Origin: an uncultured Chlorobiota bacterium
Lineage (GTDB): Bacteria > Bacteroidota > Bacteroidia > Bacteroidales > JAADGE01
NCBI GenBank assembly: GCA_947311445.1
Contig: CAMZKV010000001.1
Coordinates: forward strand, 1 to 41,418
DNA length: 41,418 nt
Direction of reading: 5' to 3'
The notes beneath the pieces are model-generated. The model saw nothing but the letters and a program-made list of their open reading frames with translations. It was not told the origin of the DNA and did no database searches. Shown here piece after piece: positions 17,153 through 25,667 of the stretch; position 1 is the first letter of the stretch, and each line of letters starts with the position of its first letter. Both the position numbers and the translations under genes were made by a program.

Positions 17153-18187
17153 ATGCAAAAAACAAAAAATAATAGAGCAGTTTGGGCAGAAAAAAATATT
17201 GTTTACATAATTGACCAAACAAAACTACCTTTTAAAGAAGATATATTTGTTTCAAAAAATTATAAAACTACTTGCCAAGCAATCATTACAATGATAACCA
17301 GAGGAGCAGGTTCAATAGGTGCAACAGCAGGATTTGCAATGATGCAAGCAGCTTTTGAAGCTCCCAAAAACAATTATCTAAATTATATTAAAAAAGCAAA
17401 AAAAGAAATTGAAGAAACAAGACCTACTGCACAAGATTTATTTACAGCAGTGAACAGAGTCTATAACAAGGCTTTAACATCAATAAAAAATGCAGAAAAA
17501 GAAGCTCACAAAATTGCCGATGAAACTTCACAAGCAGGAAAATTAATAGGACAAATAGGAAACAAACTAATAAAAAACAACTTTAAAATTCTTACTCATT
17601 GTAATGCCGGACCTCTTGCCTTGGTGGAATATGGGTCTGCATTGGCACCAATTATTGAAGCACATAATTCAGGAAAAAAAGTTTTTGTTTATGTTGATGA
17701 AACTCGCCCTAGAAACCAAGGAGCAAAACTTACTGCATGGGAACTAAAAAAAGCAGGAGTTCCTCATGTAATTATTGCTGATAATGTTGCCGGTTTATTA
17801 ATGATGCAATCAAAAATAGATATTGTAATTACAGGAGCTGATAGAATTGCAAAAAATGGAGACACTGCAAACAAAATTGGGACATTAGAAAAAGCTGTTC
17901 TTGCAAAAGAATTTAAAATTCCGTTTTATATTGCTGCACCCAAATCAACTTTCGACAATAATATTTTAACAGGAAGCAATATTCCAATAGAAGAAAGAAG
18001 CCAAGATGAGGTTCTTTATATAACCGGAATTGATAAGGATAATAAAATAAGAGAAATACAAATTGCATCACCAGGTTCAAAGGCATATAATCCTGCATTT
18101 GACATAACACCTTCAAAATACATAACAGGTTTTATAACCCCTTCAGGAATTATAAGTTCTGGTAAAATTAAAGATTATATTTCATAG
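17153..18187 (+). CDS. mtnA: S-methyl-5-thioribose-1-phosphate isomerase (MtnA)
   Basis: MtnA isomerises methylthioribose-1-phosphate to the ribulose form in methionine salvage. The 344-residue eIF2B-like protein has ITRGAGSIGATAGFA (usually VRGAPAIG), HCNAG with catalytic Cys150, the DETRPRNQGAKLTAWEL block and GADRIAKNGDTANKIGT with catalytic Asp230. Related ribose-1,5-bisphosphate isomerases share this fold, but the GADRIA and DETRP blocks favour MtnA. Its last 20 bp overlap the convergent SUI1/YciH gene. No other salvage gene is adjacent, although the SAM-hydrolase-like gene at 3175 also concerns SAM turnover. Confidence 0.9.
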   Translation: MQKTKNNRAVWAEKNIVYIIDQTKLPFKEDIFVSKNYKTTCQAIITMITRGAGSIGATAGFAMMQAAFEAPKNNYLNYIKKAKKEIEETRPTAQDLFTAVNRVYNKALTSIKNAEKEAHKIADETSQAGKLIGQIGNKLIKNNFKILTHCNAGPLALVEYGSALAPIIEAHNSGKKVFVYVDETRPRNQGAKLTAWELKKAGVPHVIIADNVAGLLMMQSKIDIVITGADRIAKNGDTANKIGTLEKAVLAKEFKIPFYIAAPKSTFDNNILTGSNIPIEERSQDEVLYITGIDKDNKIREIQIASPGSKAYNPAFDITPSKYITGFITPSGIISSGKIKDYIS

Positions 18188-18497
18188 ATTTTAGAATTTC
18201 AATAACTCTATCTTTAAATTTTCCTTGAATAATAATTTCATTATTTTTTGCAGACCCTCCTACCCCACACTTTGTTTTTAAGGTTTTTGCAAGAGCTTTT
18301 AAATCTTCTTCCGAACCAACAAAGCCGGTTATTAACGTAATAGTTTTGCCTTTTCTTTTTTTATTATCAATTGTAACTTTAAGATGCTGTTCTTCAGGAG
18401 ACAGAGTGTCTAGGTCTTCAGCCTCATCAAATTCATATTCAAAATCTGAATTTGTAGAATAAACCATTCCTAATCGATCTTTCCAGTCTTTTGCCAT
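18168..18497 (-). CDS. yciH: SUI1/eIF1-like translation factor (YciH family)
   Basis: This 109-residue protein has a variable acidic N-terminal half (EYEFDEAEDLDTLSPEEQ) and a C-terminal SUI1 domain: KRKGKTITLITGFVGSEEDLKALAKTLKTKCGVGGSAKNNEIIIQGKF. The GVGGSAK loop is the conserved basic loop of the family, which in eukaryotic eIF1 monitors start-codon selection. Bacterial YciH function is less clear. It converges on mtnA with a 20-bp coding overlap, and lies 14 bp after the ROK kinase start on the same strand side, so its transcript continues into that gene. Confidence 0.92.
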   Translation of the reverse strand: MAKDWKDRLGMVYSTNSDFEYEFDEAEDLDTLSPEEQHLKVTIDNKKRKGKTITLITGFVGSEEDLKALAKTLKTKCGVGGSAKNNEIIIQGKFKDRVIEILKSMKYNL

Positions 18498-18511
18498 TTT
18501 CTTATTAAATT

Positions 18512-19465
18512 TTACTTATTAATTTGTTGCAAAACCAAAGCACTTGCTCCAAGAATTGCAGCATTATTTCCGTCTAACTCAGACATCTTTATTTGAACAT
18601 TATTTTTATAAACTTCAAGCAAATTATCTTCCATATATTTTTTAGCCGGTTTTAATAATAAATTTCCTGCATTTGCAAGTCCACCAAATAAAAAAATTAC
18701 TGCCGGGCTTAAATATGCTACCGAGTCTGCTAGTGATATTCCTAGTATTTTTGCCGTAAAATCAAAAACTTTTAAAGCAATTCTGTCTTTTTTTAAAGCT
18801 ACTTTGTAAATATCTTTTGAACTGAAATCTTTAATATGTCGTAACAAGCTATCTTCTTCATATTTTCCCAGAAACTCAATGGCAGTTTTCACAAGTCCGG
18901 TAGCCGAAACATAGGTTTCCAGACAGCCTTTTTTTCCGCATCCGCATAATCTTCCATGTGGTATTGCATTTGTATGACCAATTTCTCCGGCAAATCCATC
19001 ATGTCCTAATAATAATTTTCCGTTTGAAATAATTCCGCTACCAAGACCGGTTCCAAGAGTAATAAAAATAAAATCATTAATGTTTTTTGCACCGCCGTAA
19101 ATTTTTTCGCCTAAAGCTCCGGCATTTGCATCATTTGTAATAAAAACAGGAACATTAAAATATTTTTTTAGCATTTTTACAAAAGGTATAACTCCTTTCC
19201 AATCTAAATTTGCTGCATATTCAATAGTTCCTCTATAAAAATTAGCATTTGGAGCACCAATTCCAATTCCTTTTAATTTAAAGTTTATATTTAATTCCGA
19301 AAGTGCATCTTTAATACTTAGACTTAGCTTTTCAATATATTGATGAATGTTTTTATGCCCTTGTGTTGAAAATTTAATTTCTGACAATACATCTCCATTC
19401 TCATTAACAATTCCAAAAACCGTATTAGTTCCGCCAATGTCAACTCCAATTGTAACTTGTTCCAT
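18512..19465 (-). CDS. ROK-family sugar kinase (glucokinase-like)
   Basis: This 317-residue protein has the ROK ATPase fold: the phosphate-1 motif GVDIGGTNTVFGIV, the sugar-binding NDANAGALGE with FAGEIGHT, the THGTGLGSG-type loop (ITLGTGLGSGII), and the ROK zinc motif CGCGKKGCLETYVSA. Catalytic Asp lies in NDAN. ROK proteins without an N-terminal helix-turn-helix, as here, are usually glucokinases or N-acetylhexosamine kinases; I cannot separate these by eye. It ends 15 bp before the yciH-type gene... which lies downstream on the same strand, consistent with co-transcription. Confidence 0.9.
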   Translation of the reverse strand: MEQVTIGVDIGGTNTVFGIVNENGDVLSEIKFSTQGHKNIHQYIEKLSLSIKDALSELNINFKLKGIGIGAPNANFYRGTIEYAANLDWKGVIPFVKMLKKYFNVPVFITNDANAGALGEKIYGGAKNINDFIFITLGTGLGSGIISNGKLLLGHDGFAGEIGHTNAIPHGRLCGCGKKGCLETYVSATGLVKTAIEFLGKYEEDSLLRHIKDFSSKDIYKVALKKDRIALKVFDFTAKILGISLADSVAYLSPAVIFLFGGLANAGNLLLKPAKKYMEDNLLEVYKNNVQIKMSELDGNNAAILGASALVLQQINK

Positions 19466-19590
19466 ATTAAATAAATAATTAAAAAAAAGTACTTTGTTAT
19501 TAAAAAACTTTAAATTACATTTTAAAAAATGAAATTTGCAAAATAATTATAAAAACATTACAAATAAAAAAACATATTTCTCTATTTATA

Positions 19591-19782
19591 ATGATAATTA
19601 GTTTATTTGCTTGTAAAAAAGATGACCCAAAGATAGAGCAAAATTCTGTTGTTTTGCAAAATAAGACTATCCAATATTGGGGATATTAAATTCAAAACAT
19701 TAATGATGAAACAAATATGAAAGAACTTAATAATACAGGACAAAAAAAAAGACTTTATTCTTTTTTAATTTATTTATTTTAA
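19591..19782 (+). pseudogene. Decayed lipoprotein gene remnant
   Basis: From ATG 19591 the frame reads MIISLFACKKDDPKIEQ, a compact lipobox (LFAC) followed by a charged segment, and stops at TAA 19687-19689 after 32 codons. The same frame continues beyond that stop as IQNINDETNMKELNNTGQKKR to a second TAA at 19780-19782. A lipoprotein signal with a short, interrupted body suggests the relic of a longer gene. A genuine small lipoprotein of 32 residues is the alternative. It lies between two minus-strand genes, in an otherwise non-coding gap of 388 bp. Confidence 0.35.
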
Positions 19783-19853
19783 TATTTTCATAAAACAATA
19801 TTTTTCTTTGTAGGTAAATTAAAAAATTAGTAAGGCTACAATAATAATTTATA

Positions 19854-21209
19854 TTAACTGCCATCTCTAAAGTTTTTATTTTTAATAACAGCTTTTTTCT
19901 TCCATTTTCCAGTAAAGAAATAGATTGTTGAAGCTGTCATTCCAAAAGCCCAAGTTATTGGAAGTGCGTACCAAATACCTTTCTCTCCATATATATCGGA
20001 TAAATATTCAGACAAAGGAACTCTTACAATCCATAAAGTTACAAATGTCATTATCATAGGAAATATAGTATCTCCTGCTCCTCTGTATGTTCCTAGTAAT
20101 GAGAACATAATTGAAAAAATAAAATAGAAAGAACTAACAATCATTAAATATTCTGTTCCTATTCTAATGACTTCTTTATCTGGTGTAAATGCGTTCATTA
20201 AGAATTCTGCACTTGAAATTACGGAAATACTTATTAAAATTGCAATTGTTCCGGACATTAGAATTGTTGATTTTAAACCTTTTATAACTCTGTCTATTCT
20301 TCCGGCACCAATATTTTGTCCTGTAAACGCAGTTAATGCCATTGAGAAGCTCATTGCGGGGATCATTCCCAAAAAATCTATTCTCATTGCAACAGAGTAA
20401 GCATCAGTAACTTGCAATCCGAATTTACTAACAATTCTGTATATTGCCATCATACCTATTGCCACAACCATTTGTTGTATTCCGGAGGGTAAACCTATTT
20501 TAAAACTTTTCAGAAATATTTCTTTGTCGAATTTTAAGCCAAAAATTCTTAATTTTATTAAATCATATTTTTTTCTTATATAAATAACTGCTGTAATAAA
20601 AGCTCCACCTTTTGAAATTATTGTTGCATAAGCAATTCCTTCAATTCCCAAATTAAAATATTTTATAAAAACAATATCAAGAACAATGTTTGTAAGTGTT
20701 GCGATAATAAGAAAAAACAAAGGGGTTTTTGAGTCTCCAAGACTCCTAAAAATTGCAGCTGTTCCGTTGTATCCAAAATCTAATATTAAACCGGAAAGTA
20801 AAATGGTAAGATACGTCTTTGCAGGTTCTGAAGTTCCTTCGGGTAACTTCACTAAGTTTAATATATCTTCAATAAATATAATTCCTAAAATACCGATTGT
20901 AACAGAAGAAATAAACATTATAATGTACATAGTATCAATAGATTTCTGCACATTTTTATATTGTTTTGCTCCAAAAAATTGAGAAATTACCACACCTGCA
21001 CCAGTTGCTAATCCAATACCAAGAGAAATTAACGCAAAAAATACCGGAAATGAAGCTCCTACTGCAGTTAATGAGCCTTTTCCAAGAAAATTACCAACAA
21101 CAATGCTGTCAACAAAAATATATAGTTGTTGAAATACATTTCCAAGTAACATTGGTAATGCAAACAACAAAATTAATTTTGCTTCTTTTCCAGTAGTTAA
21201 ATCTTTCAA
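19854..21209 (-). CDS. MATE-family multidrug efflux transporter
   Basis: This 451-residue inner-membrane protein has the twelve-helix MATE layout in two homologous halves. Each half opens with the family pattern: LPMLLGNVFQQLYIFVDSIVVGNFLG in the first, and KIGLPSGIQQMVVAIGMMAIYRIVSKFG in the second. Conserved ATGAGVVISQFFGA and ALTAFTGQNIGAGR segments are present. MATE proteins exchange cationic drugs or metabolites for Na+ or H+. It ends an apparent minus-strand cluster behind an acyl ligase and a MaoC-like gene (56-bp gap), so it might export their product, but that link is only positional. Confidence 0.93.
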   Translation of the reverse strand: MKDLTTGKEAKLILLFALPMLLGNVFQQLYIFVDSIVVGNFLGKGSLTAVGASFPVFFALISLGIGLATGAGVVISQFFGAKQYKNVQKSIDTMYIIMFISSVTIGILGIIFIEDILNLVKLPEGTSEPAKTYLTILLSGLILDFGYNGTAAIFRSLGDSKTPLFFLIIATLTNIVLDIVFIKYFNLGIEGIAYATIISKGGAFITAVIYIRKKYDLIKLRIFGLKFDKEIFLKSFKIGLPSGIQQMVVAIGMMAIYRIVSKFGLQVTDAYSVAMRIDFLGMIPAMSFSMALTAFTGQNIGAGRIDRVIKGLKSTILMSGTIAILISISVISSAEFLMNAFTPDKEVIRIGTEYLMIVSSFYFIFSIMFSLLGTYRGAGDTIFPMIMTFVTLWIVRVPLSEYLSDIYGEKGIWYALPITWAFGMTASTIYFFTGKWKKKAVIKNKNFRDGS

Positions 21210-21265
21210 ATAATACTATTTTAAAAATTCTTTTTTCAATCTAAATCAATCTACAAACCAATTCA

Positions 21266-22960
21266 TTACATATCCCACTTAGCTTTTTCACGAAGATTTT
21301 TAACTATAATCTCAGCTTCTTTTATAAGTTCCAGCTTATCAACTTTTACAGAGCGAGTTATTGGAAATGGTTTTTTGGTATCCCAAATTTCAACGTGTTG
21401 TGGTCTTTTGTAGGATGCAATTTTTTTACAATGTTCAAGAATTTCATCTGAACTAAGCAAAACACCATGTTTAGGTTTTACGAATGCAAAAATTCCTTCA
21501 TCAAATAACTTATGTTTTATTCCAACAACATCAACTTGATCAACCTTAGGGTGTTCTGCAATAAATGCTTGAATCTCATCAGGAAATACTTGATAGCCTT
21601 TTTGTTTTATTACAAATTTATCTCGTCCGGAAAGATACAAGGCTTTGTAGTTTCCCATATTTTTAAAAAATCCTAAATCTCCGCTGTACAAAATTCCTTC
21701 TTTTGAAATTGTTTTTTTTGTTGCTTCCGGAAAATTATAATATTCTTTAAAAACAATTGGTGGATGATAACAAATTTCTCCTATTTCTTCTTCTTTACAT
21801 TCATCTCCGGCAAAACCGTCTTTCATTGGTTTTCTAACAGAAACTTTTCCAAGATGTTCAAAAGCCATTCCTACTTGCCCCGACATTTCTTCAACTGAAA
21901 TTCCGATAGGAGTAAAAGTTGCAAAACCAGCAGTTTCTGTCATCCCTAAGCCTGTTCCGAAATTAGGCGACATTTTTGAGAGTTTGTTTAAAAACTCAAC
22001 ATCTACGGATGAACCTGTATAAATTGCAAATCTCAAACTGCTTAATTTAAACTTATCATAATCTGGATGTGCCCACAGCATACGGAATTGAGTAGGTATT
22101 TGCCCGAGAAGTGTAATTTTATGTTTTTCAATTGCTTTTAAAGATAGTTCCACATCAAAAATCTTAAGAAAAATTGCTGTCCCTCCGCTAAAAAATGTTG
22201 TCATAACCATTTCAGTTATACATCCTACATGGCTGGGAGGAAGATTAACAAGCATTTTATCTTCGCTTTTAATTCCTTTAACACCTTCATAAATAATTCT
22301 GTTTTGAACAATTATATTTTCGTGGCAAATTAAGGCAGGTTTGGGTTCTCCTGTTGTTCCTGTTGTGAAAATTATCAATACAGGAGTATCTTTATCAACT
22401 TTTTTATATGCTTTTTCTAATTGTTTTGTGAAAATATTTTTAATTTTTAAAAATACTAGTCTAGATTTTTTCATTAAAGCTCCAACCGACAAACTTCCTT
22501 GAACATAATCACTGGGTTTTGCATCTGGAATTATTTGAATAATATCTTCAATATAGTTACAATTGTCTCTTATGTGTTCAACTATTTCATTAAAATTTAT
22601 TCTCTCGGTTTTTCCGTGAGCAAAAAATAATTTTGGTTTTATTTTGTCTAAATCTCTTTTAACTTCCTCTTTTTTCAACCTTAAATCCAGAGGTGCATAT
22701 ATTGCTCCAATTTTAAAACAAGCATAAGCCAATGCAATGTGTTCAGGAAATAAAACGAGTTGAGTTGCAATAATATCGCCTTTTTTTATGCCTAAATCCA
22801 AAAACCGAATAGCAAAATAATCTATTAATGTGCTAAGTTTTTTATATGTAATTCTTTTATCGTCCTCATGTTGAATTATTGCAATATTTTCGGGAGTTTC
22901 TTTTGCATATTTTTCAATATAATTATTGAGTAATTCTAGTTTCCATTGTTGGTTTTTCAT
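21266..22960 (-). CDS. AMP-forming acyl-CoA synthetase / ligase (ANL superfamily)
   Basis: This 564-residue enzyme activates a carboxylate as acyl-AMP, usually then as a CoA thioester. The phosphate-binding loop TTGTTGEPK is at 199-207, followed by the GLGMTETAGFATF A5 motif, YSGDLGF (A7) and SGRDKFVIKQKGYQVFPDEIQ (A8). The C-terminal catalytic Lys lies in PITRSVKVDK, where Val replaces the usual Gly. A linker with an unusual basic segment (MKKSRLVFLKIKNIFTKQ) precedes the P-loop. It starts 5 bp after the MaoC-like gene stop, so the two are certainly one operon. The substrate is unknown; a fatty or aromatic acid is plausible. Confidence 0.9.
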   Translation of the reverse strand: MKNQQWKLELLNNYIEKYAKETPENIAIIQHEDDKRITYKKLSTLIDYFAIRFLDLGIKKGDIIATQLVLFPEHIALAYACFKIGAIYAPLDLRLKKEEVKRDLDKIKPKLFFAHGKTERINFNEIVEHIRDNCNYIEDIIQIIPDAKPSDYVQGSLSVGALMKKSRLVFLKIKNIFTKQLEKAYKKVDKDTPVLIIFTTGTTGEPKPALICHENIIVQNRIIYEGVKGIKSEDKMLVNLPPSHVGCITEMVMTTFFSGGTAIFLKIFDVELSLKAIEKHKITLLGQIPTQFRMLWAHPDYDKFKLSSLRFAIYTGSSVDVEFLNKLSKMSPNFGTGLGMTETAGFATFTPIGISVEEMSGQVGMAFEHLGKVSVRKPMKDGFAGDECKEEEIGEICYHPPIVFKEYYNFPEATKKTISKEGILYSGDLGFFKNMGNYKALYLSGRDKFVIKQKGYQVFPDEIQAFIAEHPKVDQVDVVGIKHKLFDEGIFAFVKPKHGVLLSSDEILEHCKKIASYKRPQHVEIWDTKKPFPITRSVKVDKLELIKEAEIIVKNLREKAKWDM

Positions 22961-22965
22961 AGTTT

Positions 22966-23844
22966 TTATTTTAAGATTATAGTTCCCCCTTTTAAAACTT
23001 TTTGCCCTTTTGTATTTATAATGTCAAAATTAACTTTGTTTTCATCTAATCTTAATAGTCTCACATTCAATTTATTACTAGGATAAACAATATTAGTAAA
23101 TCTTGCATATACTTCTTTTATTTTACTGAAATCATTATTAAATTCTTCCGCAACAATTAGGCTGATAGCTTTTGCTAATGTACAAGTTCCTTGTAAAACT
23201 ATTCCTTTCAAACCTATTGATTTTGCAAATTTAGGGTTTGTATGAATTGGTGCATCAATATTTGCTTTTTCGGCATATTCGTAAGGCAATTTTTCATCAA
23301 TCTTAATTGATTTTGTCCAAACTGCTTCTTTATTAATATTTTCAGCTTGAAAATTCTTTTTTTTAATAATATTTTCTCCTGTTAATTTAACACCAAACAA
23401 AATTCCTGATGAGTATTCTGTTGCAATATGTATATTTTTTGAATAGTATTCAAACTTAATAAAAAGTTTAGTTCCTTTTTTATGTTTACTTATTTCAGTA
23501 ATTTTTGATTTTACATTCAAATTAGAAAACTTATTCTTATATGTGTGTATTTTAATATGTTCAGATTGATGAACTATTGTATTTAGAATATCCTGATTAA
23601 TTTTTTCTTCTAGAAATTCATTTAAGTTTTTAATTATTTTCCAACTAATTTGAGTAAAAAACAAAGGATGTATAAAATCTAGATTATTATCAACAGAAAA
23701 AATACTTGTAACTTCATTATAATTAGATATGTTTTTATCGGAAACAGAATATTGCAAATCTTTTATTGTATTGTAAGCAAAATCTGATGGTATTTTTAAT
23801 CTTTTACGAAAAAAGTATTTTATGTATCGAAATAATTTATTCAA
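22966..23844 (-). CDS. MaoC-like double-hotdog protein
   Basis: This 292-residue protein starts at TTG and has no earlier in-frame alternative that fits. The C-terminal half is a MaoC-type hotdog: YAEKANIDAPIHTNPKFAKSIGLKGIVLQGTCTLAKA, where the hydratase-2 motif normally reads GDxNPIH. His201 is kept, but the catalytic Asp position carries Ile196, with an Asp one residue later. The N-terminal half is a degenerate hotdog. Double-hotdog MaoC proteins are enoyl-CoA hydratases or dehydratases; this one may be altered or inactive. It precedes the acyl ligase by 5 bp, which suggests it acts on the same CoA ester. Confidence 0.82.
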   Translation of the reverse strand: MNKLFRYIKYFFRKRLKIPSDFAYNTIKDLQYSVSDKNISNYNEVTSIFSVDNNLDFIHPLFFTQISWKIIKNLNEFLEEKINQDILNTIVHQSEHIKIHTYKNKFSNLNVKSKITEISKHKKGTKLFIKFEYYSKNIHIATEYSSGILFGVKLTGENIIKKKNFQAENINKEAVWTKSIKIDEKLPYEYAEKANIDAPIHTNPKFAKSIGLKGIVLQGTCTLAKAISLIVAEEFNNDFSKIKEVYARFTNIVYPSNKLNVRLLRLDENKVNFDIINTKGQKVLKGGTIILK

Positions 23845-24019
23845 GATTTAACTATTTTTTTTATGTTGACCGATTAAGAATTTACAAAAGGGAGTTAAAT
23901 CCTTATAAAAAAGGCATTTTTAAATCCACAATTTAAATAGTGTAATAAGAAAATCAATTTATATATTACAAGTTGGTTTTTAAGTTTTAACAGGACAACA
24001 ATAATAGGTTTATAAACAA

Positions 24020-25399
24020 TTATTTTATTTTATTTAATTTAACAGTAAAATGCCTCATAATTGGAGCTTCCTCCAAAATTTTCAATCCGTGTTTTGCTTC
24101 GTTCCTTGTGTCGAATATTTTTTTACATACTGCTGCAACATAGTCCATATGGCTATTAGTGTATGTACGCCTTGGAATTGCAAGTCTTACAAGTTCTAAA
24201 TCGGGGTATCGGTTTTTTCTTGAAACAGGATCTCTATCTGCTAAAATTGTTCCAATTTCAACGCCTCTTATTCCTCCCACTATATACAGTTCAACCGCTA
24301 CTGTTTGTGCAATGTATTCTTCTTTTTTTATTTGAGGGAGAAAACGTTTGGCATCAATAAAAATAGCATGACCTCCAATTGGACGTTGAATAGGTACTCC
24401 TGCTTCAATTAATTTATTTCCAAGATATTCAACTTGTTTTATACGAGCTTCTAAAACATTAAACTCTGTTCCTTCATCTAAACCTTGTGCCAGTGCATTC
24501 ATATCTCTGCCGGACATTCCTCCGTATGTAATGTAACCTTCAAACATAATATTATAAACGGATGCTTCTTTAAACAGTTTTTCACTTCGCATTGCAATAA
24601 ATCCTCCCATATTAACAATTGCATCTTTTTTACTGCTCATTGTCATTCCGCTTGCATGAGAAAACATTTCTTTAACAATTTCTTTAATTGTATGATTTTC
24701 ATATCCTTTTTCTCGTTTTTTTATAAAATAAGCATTTTCAGCAAAACGTGCTGAATCGAAAAAAACAGGGATGGCATATTTGTTTGCCAGCAATTTTACT
24801 TCACGTAAGTTTTTCATTGACACAGGTTGCCCTCCTGATGAATTATTGGTGATTGTTACAATAATTAAAGGTATTTTTTCTCTTGGGTATTTTTTCAATA
24901 CATCTTCTAATTTATTCAAATCTAAATTTCCTTTAAACGGATGATTCTTAGTTGTATCAAATGCTTCATCAATTGTGCAATCTATTGCCTTCGCTTTGCG
25001 AAATTCTATATGTCCTTTTGTAGTATCAAAATGAGAATTGCCGGGTACTATGTTTCCTTTTTTTATTATTGTTGAAAACAAAACATTCTCGGCTGCTCTG
25101 CCCTGATGTGTAGGCAAAAAATAGTCGAAACCTAAAATATCTTTTATTGCATTTTTCATTTTATAATATGATGATGCTCCTGCATAACTTTCGTCTCCAA
25201 TCATCATTTCTGACCATTGTTTGTCTGACATTGCTCCTGTTCCAGAATCTGTTAGTAAATCAATATAAACTTGATTACTTTTCAGATTAAATAAATTATA
25301 ATATGCTTTTTTTATCCATTTTTCTCGTTCAGCTCTAGTACTTCGGTAAATTTTTTCTACCATTTTTATTTTATAGGGTTCTGCATAAGGTAATGACAT
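24020..25399 (-). CDS. tnaA: Tryptophanase (tryptophan indole-lyase)
   Basis: This PLP beta-eliminating lyase converts tryptophan to indole, pyruvate and ammonia. The 459-residue protein shows YIDLLTDSGTGAMSDKQW, PTHQGRAAEN, SSGGQPVSM, DSARFAENAYFIK and the PLP-binding Lys258 in MSSKKDA. Two positions separate it from the sister tyrosine phenol-lyases: Ile382 in GVEIG (Arg in phenol-lyases) and His450 in MRHFT (Phe in phenol-lyases). Both favour tryptophanase. No TnaC-like leader peptide and no tryptophan permease is adjacent. The upstream gap of 268 bp holds a TATATTTG box, implying a long leader. Confidence 0.93.
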   Translation of the reverse strand: MSLPYAEPYKIKMVEKIYRSTRAEREKWIKKAYYNLFNLKSNQVYIDLLTDSGTGAMSDKQWSEMMIGDESYAGASSYYKMKNAIKDILGFDYFLPTHQGRAAENVLFSTIIKKGNIVPGNSHFDTTKGHIEFRKAKAIDCTIDEAFDTTKNHPFKGNLDLNKLEDVLKKYPREKIPLIIVTITNNSSGGQPVSMKNLREVKLLANKYAIPVFFDSARFAENAYFIKKREKGYENHTIKEIVKEMFSHASGMTMSSKKDAIVNMGGFIAMRSEKLFKEASVYNIMFEGYITYGGMSGRDMNALAQGLDEGTEFNVLEARIKQVEYLGNKLIEAGVPIQRPIGGHAIFIDAKRFLPQIKKEEYIAQTVAVELYIVGGIRGVEIGTILADRDPVSRKNRYPDLELVRLAIPRRTYTNSHMDYVAAVCKKIFDTRNEAKHGLKILEEAPIMRHFTVKLNKIK

Positions 25400-25584
25400 A
25401 AATTTTAAATTTTAAATTATTATTTTTAATTTATTATGGTTTATAATAGAATGATTTATTCTAAAAATTAGATATTACAGATAATGCTGCAATTATTGAG
25501 GTAAGTATGCAAAGATTTCCGGATGTTTAACTGATTTAAACAATTTCTTTTTGGTTATATGAATTTCAAGTTTTTGCATTTGTG

Positions 25585-25592
25585 CAAATATA
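25585..25592 (-). promoter_or_regulatory. Possible -7 box (TATATTTG) upstream of tnaA
   Basis: The minus-strand octamer matches TAnnTTTG about 186 bp before the tnaA ATG. It lies in a local inverted repeat TTGCA-TTTG-TGCAA (25574-25587) that could be an operator. No -33 element fits, so the call is tentative. The implied leader has no credible leader peptide. Confidence 0.25.
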
Positions 25593-25667
25593 TAAAAAAT
25601 GATTTTATTTTTTTTAGAGAAAAGCAAATTATTACTAAGTATTAATCAATTAAAAATGAATGTCTTT

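Noticed and set aside
25400-25667. A TnaC-like leader peptide upstream of tnaA
   Set aside because: No ATG or plausible alternative start on the minus strand yields a short peptide with a Trp codon. The only small frames end within a few codons.
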